NCBI RefSeq assembly: GCF_029784135.1
Contig: NC_073745.1
Location: 237,183,664-237,247,663, forward strand
DNA from: Toxorhynchites rutilus septentrionalis
Taxonomy: Eukaryota; Arthropoda; Insecta; Diptera; Culicidae
DNA: 64,000 bases
Reading direction: 5' to 3'
The notes below the pieces were generated by a model. It had not been told where the DNA came from and made no database searches. It saw nothing but the letters and a program-made list of their open reading frames with translations. The number at the start of each line of letters is the position of its first letter. Within the stretch, counting starts at the first letter, position 1. A program made the translations under genes and the position numbers. Positions 1 through 9,241 of this stretch are shown piece by piece.

Positions 1-153
1 AAATCAAGTACATCAGTGTCAGGAGATAAAGATGTTACCATTATGTACAATCAGGAGGTGCAGAGCGAGTACCATCTGGAACACTCGATGAAGCTAAACA
101 TCATTTTTGTGCTGGTTATCATTCCCCTGTTTCTCGTATTAAACAAAATATGA
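1..153 (+). CDS. Possible 3' end of a membrane-anchored protein gene (5' cut by window)
   Basis: Frame 1 is open from the first base to TGA at 151-153, giving 50 codons. The first 30 residues are hydrophilic. They are followed by a hydrophobic stretch at about residues 33-48 (LNIIFVLVIIPLFLVL) and a short NKI tail, the shape of a C-terminal membrane anchor. An AATAAA lies close downstream at about 179-184. I do not recognise the family. An open run this long can occur by chance in AT-rich DNA, so this is tentative. Confidence 0.35.
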   Translation, partial: KSSTSVSGDKDVTIMYNQEVQSEYHLEHSMKLNIIFVLVIIPLFLVLNKI

Positions 154-364
154 CACAAGAGGGTAAAAAAAATGCGACAAATAAAATCAATCGCGGATTT
201 AGACAAAGTTTAAGAGTAAGTAAGAGTTTAAGTTTAAGAGTAAAGAGTAAATTGAGACGGACAAGAATTGCAATTGCAACTGGCAAGAACAAAAACATTC
301 CAGCGCTACGAGAGCGAAAACAACTTTATGTGATTCGTATAGTGCAAACGTGACAGAAGAAAGA

Positions 365-950
365 ACAGTTCCGTAGTCAAGAAAAAATTATAGGAGGTGT
401 GTTCAAGACACGGCCGCATTGTTGACGTAGAACTACGCTGTAGTTTGATTTAAGTCGCTTGTTTATAACTGCGGATATTATTTTTTAATGCTACGAAAAT
501 TTTGACCGATATTGAAAGTTTGCCTTTTCTACCTTTCCTTCTTAAATTTAAGAGACTTTAAACTTCTTCAGTTCATTCGCCTCTAGCCTTCAAAAAGGCC
601 CTTGGAAAACTACTCTTTCCTCATATTGTTCTTCCATCCCCATTGCCTTGAGAAAACCATTCGATCCCTCCCCGTCCAGCTCGCCCTGCAACGGTGTTGT
701 CCAATCGGTGTCCTCACGAAGAATGAAGTTTACCTCAGCAAGATCCACTGTTTATACTCTAGGCAAATATTCCCCTTCGTTCTTCTTCTTTTCGTTTTCA
801 CGGAGATTTTACATCTTACGATTTTCCCTTCGTTGCTCGTCAGAATCCGTTCACGCCAAAAATAGTTATTAACATTAACTTTATTTCATAAAAACGTGAC
901 CTGTTTTCTGATTTGGCACCCTTAATGAAAGACGTAGTTCTACGTCAAAT
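365..950 (-). repeat. Nonautonomous repeat with GACGTAG ends
   Basis: TTGACGTAGAACTACG at 422-437 is the exact reverse complement of 933-948. The flank at 370-421 (containing CAAGACACGGCCGCATTG) recurs in inverted orientation near 39170-39215. The inner motif at 551-590 (reverse complement GAGGCGAATGAACTG...TTTAAAG) recurs near 24240-24300 and inside the mariner at 44493-44525. Open frames at 602-872 fall inside this repeat and show no domain. The true outer borders are uncertain. Confidence 0.55.
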
Positions 951-953
951 GGA

Positions 954-2256
954 GTCTTACTCAAGTGGCCTCTTTTTTTTCGTTAAATTATTCTGCGTCC
1001 TAATGTATACAGCAGTACAAACTCCTATTGACCGTGCCACCGTACTAGGACTGAGTTCAGTTGATGATTTTTTAAACCAATAAATTGGTAACAGTTCGGC
1101 TGAAAAAGTTCATAAGGTTGACATCTAGATGGCGCCTCTTGCGAAAATCTGCTTGACTATCACAAAACACCACAATTCAATGGATACGTGTTAAAATTTG
1201 ACAGCAATCGTTCGACTGTTTCGTGAGTTACAGCATTGAGAGTGAAGCAACTTTTGTTATTGTGGAAAAAAAAGTTGATGGGCCTGGGCCTCGGGGCACG
1301 GATGGAATCTTGACATAGGACTGTGATTGTGTGTAGTAATTGCATTTGATTTGAGTTTTTTCTTTGTTCAAAATCTATTTTTTTTTTCTTTTGCTAGATC
1401 AAATGGAAGCCCTGAATGGAAGGCGGTTCCTGTATGAACTTGTTCCCTTTAACGGGTTAGATGAGTTAACGTGATAGAATCTGGAACCACATTCTGTTCA
1501 AAAATGTTCACAAAAATACCATTAAAGCCATTACTATTCTTTTCTTCGGTTTATTCAATTATGCAGAAGAAGACAAAGAGTCATGTATCATTTTTAAACA
1601 CAAGTCTGAATAGTTATTAGTTAAATCTACATAAATATAATCCTAAGTCAAATAAATCTTTGACTACAGAAATCCATTATAGATAAAAATAACATTTTCT
1701 CCTTCGTCGCCACGTTCGTCGTTCATCCAGAACATTGTTTGTAATAACTTTATAGCCCAATGATGTATATTGAGTATTCTATGGCCATGAGTGCTCTCTT
1801 GGGAAGTTCGTGTAACTGCTGTAGTGAATTGATATCATTGGGTGCTATGTTCTGCTTATGTACAAGACAGAGAAAGGAGAATGGGCAAGTACATTCGAGG
1901 TAGTGAAGCCGATTTCTTAGGAAGAAATATATGGGGAGCATAATAATAAGATCGCGACTGCTCAAGCTGTCATAATTTGATATGCGTGAGCATACCCTTT
2001 CGATCTTCTAAATCAGCATCCAGTTAAATTCATTAATTGCATTTTTTACATAACCAAACAACATGCTCGATATTATGACATCCTGAATCAGAATTACATA
2101 AATTTTTAGTAGCAAGACTTACACGATTAATTGATAAATGCCTATTATCGGTAAATGGAGAATAATTCATCATATGCGTCAACTCTCACTGTGAGCTAGG
2201 GCCCGAATTTAGGCAAAAAGATTGCTCGTTGCGTCAGGGAGAAAAGCAAGTGGTTA
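954..2256. other. No gene or repeat recognised
   Basis: AT-rich, with only short open frames lacking domains. If the tail at 1-153 belongs to a separate gene, the missing first coding exon of hpo should lie somewhere between here and 3574. A splice-acceptor-like tract ending in CTAG at about 1397 is the only exon-like sign seen, and I do not call an exon. Confidence 0.4.
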
Positions 2257-3197
2257 CCCAGCAAACATTAAATCGCATAACAAGCGTATATATAACATCA
2301 TATGTCCTAAAATTTGGTTGACATATAATGCGCCTAACTGGCATATACATACATGGCAAATACTTACCGAATTTGTTTGGATGAATATGCAACTTTGACC
2401 GGCTATAATAGCGATTATGTTGAAATTGAATTGCGATCTAATATGAATATATTCATGAATTGTCAAAGCACTAAATACGACTTTTGCCATAATCATATAC
2501 GATTTATTACAGACATAGAAAAAAAAACAAATGGCGCAAAATATTTTCGTAAAATGTTTATTATAGGCTCACGAATCGCCATTTTTATATATGAGTATTT
2601 ATGTTTGTAGAAATAATAATTGTTTGATTGACTTGTGTTGGGAGTGGAATATGAATGTTTAAAATGGCACAGATTGATGTTTGGTGAAAACTGCTCCGAT
2701 GTGGGTTTGAACTCCGGTCGTCTGGATCATCATCCACCAGCTATCTCGCGCGGCTATCTGAAAATTAATTCAACAGCGGTTAAAACTTTCGCGTGCATCA
2801 GCATTTCATTGACATTTCAATATGATGTAATATGTTCTTTATTAGGATCTAATATGATTTACTGTTTCATGATTTCCTTCAGCATGCAACACGATTGACT
2901 ACAGTACTTAATCGATTTAAATTAACCGCTAATACGACACACAAACTGCATCAGCGTAATATACGCATATGATGAGGATTAAATATATTTTACGACAATG
3001 TACATCATAAAATTGATGTTTATTATACCGAATTGCGACTTAATTTGATTTGGTATATTAAATCGAGTTTTTACATTTTATGCGATTTCAAATATACACG
3101 ATACATACTTTGATTGATATTATATGCGATTATGATTTATTCGGATTTCTTGTAAGACTTGGCACGTGCAAAATTATACGATTTAATGTTTGCTGCG
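2257..3197. mobile_element. MITE-like element, about 940 bp
   Basis: CAGCAAACATTAAATCG near 2259-2275 is matched by its reverse complement near 3180-3195. TA dinucleotides flank both ends at 2255-2256 and 3198-3199, as expected for a TA-inserting element. The interior is very AT-rich, with repeated ATTAAATCG-like words. At about 2650-2765 it carries a more GC-rich tRNA-like patch on the - strand with a box-B-like GGAGTTCAAACCC. No transposase is present. Confidence 0.6.
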
Positions 3198-3344
3198 TAG
3201 GGCAATCCAAAGAAAACATACCGATTTAAATCGTCAAATTGTTAAACATTTATCCTGTTATTTGATTGTATTTGGTTATTCCAAGATTTTTTGAATCCGA
3301 TTTCACCAGTTCATAATGAATAACACCCACTCTGATGAAATACG

Positions 3345-3400
3345 AATTACAGTGGAACCCCGATTATCCACGGATGATCCGCGGTGTTACATCTTTCGAA
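3345..3400. repeat. Pogo/Tigger-like terminal sequence fragment
   Basis: CAGTGGAACCCCGATTATCC at about 3351 has the form of pogo/Tigger termini, which read as CAGTGGAACCyCGATTATC in many insects. No partner end was found before the hpo exon, so this is probably a truncated remnant immediately upstream of the kinase exon. Confidence 0.35.
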
Positions 3401-3574
3401 AATGCAGATTTTGAAGTTGTATTCTCAATAATATTTCCAATCTCGCAGTAAGGATAAAAGCTCGGAAAAATATAGAATGTATGCTTTCACTTACTGACAG
3501 TCTTTCTCATACATATATATTCATAGCTTGTACCAGCGTTATAATCTTTTTTTTTTCTCCGTCCCATCTTTCAG

Positions 3575-4383
3575 CGAACTGAAAAAGCTCTCGGAAGAGA
3601 GCTTGACCCGCCAGCCGGAGGAAGTGTTCGACATCATCTGCAAGCTGGGCGAGGGAAGCTATGGGTCGGTCTACAAGGCAGTACACAAGGAAAGCGAGCA
3701 GGTTCTCGCCATCAAACAGGTCCCGGTCGATACGGACCTGCAGGAAATCATCAAAGAGATTTCCATCATGCAGCAGTGCGATTCGCCCTTCGTAGTGAAA
3801 TACTACGGGAGCTATTTCAAAAATACCGATCTTTGGATTGTGATGGAGTACTGCGGGGCGGGTAGCGTATCCGATATAATGCGATTGCGAAAGAAGACAC
3901 TCTCGGAGGATGAGATCGCGACGATCCTCAGTGATACCTTGAAGGGGCTAGAGTATTTGCATTTACGAAGGAAGATACACAGAGACATTAAGGCTGGCAA
4001 TATTCTACTGAACTCCGAAGGTCACGCCAAGCTGGCCGATTTTGGAGTGGCTGGCCAGCTAACGGATACGATGGCCAAACGAAACACTGTGATTGGAACG
4101 CCTTTCTGGATGGCTCCCGAGGTAATAGAGGAAATTGGATACGATTGCGTAGCGGACATTTGGTCACTGGGTATTACGGCACTGGAGATGGCCGAGGGGA
4201 AACCCCCTTACGGTGATATACATCCGATGCGGGCCATCTTCATGATACCTACGAAACCCCCACCGTCGTTTCGAGACCCGGACATCTGGAGTCCGGAGTT
4301 TATTGATTTCGTCAGCTTGTGCCTAGTAAAGAACCCGGAGGAGCGAGCCACGGCGACGGATCTTCTGACGCATGAATTTATCA
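3575..4383 (+). CDS. hpo: hpo exon: kinase domain
   Basis: Preceded by a pyrimidine tract and TTTCAG; it ends before GTAAGT. It contains every catalytic landmark: glycine loop GEGSYGSV, VAIK-type lysine (LAIKQV), HRDIKAGN catalytic loop, DFGVAGQ, activation-loop RNTVIGTPFWMAPE with the autophosphorylated threonine, and the DIWSLGITALEMAEGKPPY helix. No catalytic residue is missing, so the kinase should be active. It starts with one base and ends with one base of split codons. Confidence 0.96.
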
Positions 4384-7300
4384 GTAAGTAATCGGAAGTC
4401 CTCATTTTTACATAGATTGTTATGATTGGTTTGTGTTACATTCAGGAAACGCTAAACCGTGCAGCATTCTCAGTGTGATGATTGCCGAAGCCAAGGAAAT
4501 TAGGGAAAATCAAAGCTTTAGACATGCCGCCGCGATCAGCCAGGCAAACAAACAATTACAAAACAGTAACAACAACAGCCAGGAAGTCGATTCGGATGAT
4601 GAGGATGTTAATTCGCGAACAATGAAAGAGTTTCCCGGAGACTGTGGGACACTTGTGCCCGGACGGGATGACGGTGATGGTACGATGATTGCCCACACAG
4701 ACTGTGGGACGCTCGTTCCGGACAGTGCGACGATGGTGGAATTGCAATCGAATCTCGGAACTATGGTGATCAACTCGGACTCGGAGGAGTCCACGATGAA
4801 GAGTAAGACTAGCGTAATCGTATCTCGAGAATAAATTAATACTTTTTTGTTGGTGAATTTCAGGACACGACACCAACCCGGATAAACCGAAGTACCGGCC
4901 CCTTTTCCTCGAGCATTTCGACAGGAAAGAAGCGGAGGTAGCCAGTTTCGTGACTAAAACCAACAACCAACACAGTTACGAAGATGAGAGCTCCTCGCCG
5001 GAAGAAATTCACCAGGATGCGTCGCCTCAGCAACCGCAACCCCAAGTGCAAACTCCCAGCAAACAGCCAAACCCTTCCGCTCCCCCTCTTACGCAAAGTC
5101 TCGAAGAGCAACAACTCAACGAAGAACGACAACGGTTTCAGTCCCACCTGCAACTGCAGCTCAATCAGATCTCAGCCGTCAGTCCAAATGTGCATCAAAT
5201 GCAGTACCAACAGTCACCGGTTGCGATAACCCCCGAGGGGTTGGGAGGCGGTGGCGGCGGAATGGAAGCCCACAATCGGATATACAACAATAGGATCAAT
5301 CTGATTGACAGCGAATATGATTCGGTAAGTTGTGGCTTGCCCCTTTAATGTCCAAGAAAACAGAAGCCAACTGATTTTTATGATCAAATGTTGTCTGAAT
5401 TTCGGAAGCAAGTATCGCGAGACAATCATTTGTCCCTTTGCCCTTCCGGAAATCGAACTGCGTATCTGATAAAAAGCTATCCGTTGCGACCCATTCGCCA
5501 ATGACTCACGGATGCAAGATAGTATTGCAATTGGTCTGTATGAATTATGGTGGGAAGCTGTTTTATTCAGTTCTTGAAAATATATCGCTCTCACTTGTCT
5601 CCATTCGTTAGGGACAATATTTTGTTTAATAAATTTATTGAATAGCCTCAATAAACGCATTTTTAGCGATGTTCAGAAGGTTCTTCAAAAGATAAAATTT
5701 GATTTCATCGGAACCAGGAGCTGAATTATTACATTCAGTCATTGAATACAATTGTATTACGAGATTACGAAATATGTCTTTTGCAGGGACGATATCCGGA
5801 CATACTTTTTTTGGCAACACCCAGAACCCATCGGTCGGAATACTCGTTTTTTTCGTTTGTATAAGTTTTGCCTCGCATACGCCTTGCCGTGTTCTAAATA
5901 GTGCTCATTAGGGTGCCAATGAAAATGGTCATCTCGAATTTCAAAAAGTTACCCCATAAAAAATGTTCACCACCACGAAGAAACACCCTATGCAAAATAA
6001 CAGCTCAATCGAACTTAAGGGAGAGTGGCACAAAGCGGTCAAAGTTTAAGTTTTTTGAAAATCGAAAAATCACCCAAGGGGGGAGTAAAGGAAATCGGGG
6101 TTTTCGAAGAAAAAAATTTGATTACAAATGTCTTAAAATTGCATGAAACGTCGAGATCTAGTGTCATCTCGAATTTTTTTTTATCAAAAATCGGCACTCT
6201 GGGACTTAGTTTTTCTTGGGAGTACAGACGAAAAGTATGGTTTTGGGTGCCAATAAAAATAGTTATCTCGATTTTTCATTCGGAACTTACTACGAAATGT
6301 TGAAATGTATGCAAAATATTAGCTTATTCGGACTTCATTTACTGGTGTCACAAAGTTAAAATTTGAATTTTTTTGAAAAACGATAAATTACCGAAAATCG
6401 AGGTTTTCAAAAAAAATTCGATGTCAAAGGTCTTAAAATTGCATTACTCGTCGAGATTTACAGTTATCTCGATTTTTTTTTGCCACTTGGTCGTTTTTTC
6501 CGCCCGGAAAATCATTTTTTGACAATTTTTTTTTCAGATAACTGGAAATCTCGACGTGTCATGCAATTTTAAGACATTTGGCATCAAAAGTTTTTGTTAA
6601 AAAGCCCGATTTCCGGTGATTTTCGGTTTTCAAAAAACTCAAATTTTAACATTTGTGACACCAGTAAATGAAGTCCGAATGAGCTAATAGTTTGCATAGG
6701 GCATATTATCGTGTAAATCAACATTTCGTAGCAAGTTCCGTATGAGAAATCGAGATAACGATTTTTATTGGCACCCAAAACTATACTTTTCGTTTCGTAC
6801 TCCGAAGAAAAACTCAAAAAAGTCCCAGACTGCCGATATTTTACAAAAAAACAATTTTTTTGAGATGACACAAGATCTCGACGTTTCAAGTAATTTTAAG
6901 ACATTTGGCATCAAACATTTTTTTCCAAAACCCCGATTTCCCCTTGGGTGATTTTTCGATTTTCAAAAAACTCAAACTTTGACCGCTTTGTGCCACTCTC
7001 CCTTAAGTTCGATTGAGCTGATATTTTGCATAGAGTGTTTTTTCGAGGTGGTGAACATTTTGTATAGGGTAACTTTTTGAAATTTTGGGGTCGATTTTTT
7101 CCCATACATTCATTGGCACCCTAGTGCTCATAGATGTTTCCCTTGACAAACCATCAACATTTCACCGCCAGTTACTGTGGCGATTAGTTAATGGTTTGGG
7201 TGTTTTGGCTCCAATGAGCCGAGTGTTCAAAATTGTTTAGGAATTACGTTAAATAACATTTTGTTAAAACCCACATGTCTTCAAATGTTTTTCAACGTAA

Positions 7301-9166
7301 CTCCTAGACATATTTTACCATAATGATGTATTCGGAAAAGCTGTTGAAAATTATAAGCAAATTCATAAAATTTCATAAAAAAGACTGTATAACACAACAA
7401 ACATATTTAAAGAGCCCATTTACTATAAAAAGACAATAAATTAGAAATATATTTTTAAATATCTCGAGAATGGCTGCATTTAGAAGGAGATTGATAGAGA
7501 GCTTTTCATAATTTGTGGCTAAAAATGATTGTTACCATACAAAAATTCCAAGTTTCGAAAATTCATAAAAATTCGATGTTCCACAAACTTCGTCAAAAAT
7601 AGTTTTACCATCTTGGACTCATTTTTTAAATTTTCTACATTTTAACTTCTATTTTATATGAAAAAAATTAAAAAATATATATTTTAGATACTGCAAATTA
7701 ACCCTCTAAAGCCCATTTTTTTATTTGCGTGAAAAAACTATAGTAGATCATATTTTTGATGAGAAAATCGAAAAACATAACAGCAATTTTTTAAAGTCAC
7801 GGATTTTCTCATTTATACCACAAAAACAGTAAAACAGGGTTGGGTATCTGGTCGAAAAATCATTTTTCTTTTCAACTGCTCGTAGTAGTTATTCCTTATG
7901 ATGGAAAGCACAAAAACAATTCTGGTTTGTCTGCAGGTGTAAATTGATGTCGCATTTAAGGCATATGGACGAATTTCATGCCAACTCGTCTTAGGAGTTG
8001 GCAGCACCATCTCTGATAGTAGTGAGACGTTGTGAGTGTAAAAACATGGGTCATTTAAGCAACTTTGCATACTTGAAATATTCGAAAAAGAATCAGACTA
8101 TTTTTTGACAAAAGTGAATTTTTTTTCTTTATTTTTTACAAAATTTTATAACTTAAAAAGTATGAAATCCTTGTCGAAGGATGAAATGTAGGGAATTGTT
8201 TGAATTTTCACAAAAAAATACCAGAATTTTTTTAGAAAGAAGTTTTGCTGATAAAAAAGTTATTTTAAATTAAATTTAAAAAAATTAAAATTCATCTTTC
8301 TCAAAACCGTTTTTTTTAATTCTCAAAAATATATATATGAATGGCCCTTACAATTTCCAACAAGTCGTCCATACATCGGAAGATGGCTCTTTTACAGGGA
8401 AAAAGTTTTTCTAACAACAACTTTTTCATGTTTTCTTTAAAAAAACATTTTTGTATGTAAATGCACGATTGAAATGTTCTTGACATGTTTCTAAATAGAG
8501 AAAAGTTAGCAGAGCATGTAAATTGCGATAATTTATACATAAAAATGTTACGAATTAAACATTAAAAGTATTTTTTCAAAGAAAAAAATAAAAAGTTGTT
8601 GTTCGAAAAACTTTTTCCATGTAAATGCTCCCATCGTCCGATGTATGGAAAACTTGTCGGAAATTTTAAGGGCTGTTTATATCTATTTTTTCAGAATTTT
8701 AAAAACAAATGTTTTCGAGAAAAATGATTTTTAATTTTCAAAATATATTTTTCTTTTTTTTTTTATTATACTATTAATATTTAATTACCAATATTTTTAT
8801 GTATAAAGTATTGCAATTTACATTTTATTTTTCTCTATTTAGAAACATGTCAAAAACATGTCAAACGTGAGAATTTACATACAAAAATGTAACGAGCAAA
8901 ACATTACTTTTTTCAGGAGTCTTCATACAACAATGACTTATATTCCAAAAACTATAAAAGATAGAAAGTTGATGTCTTCGACTTCATATTTTACTAAGAT
9001 CTGAAACTTTGTCGAATACAGTATATCGCTATCTTGACTTTACACAACATTAGGATTAGTTGTATTTTTTTTCAAAGAAAACATGAAAAAATTGTAGTTA
9101 GAAAAACTTTCCCCGTAAAAGTGCCCATCTTCCGATGTATGGACAACTTGTTGGAAATTGTGAGGG

Positions 9167-9241
<75 letters not shown>

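Noticed and set aside
3528..3574. ATG at 3528 as the start of the Hippo kinase
   Set aside because: The first 15 codons translate the intron polypyrimidine tract (NLFFFSVPSF) and precede a strong acceptor; homology starts at 3575.
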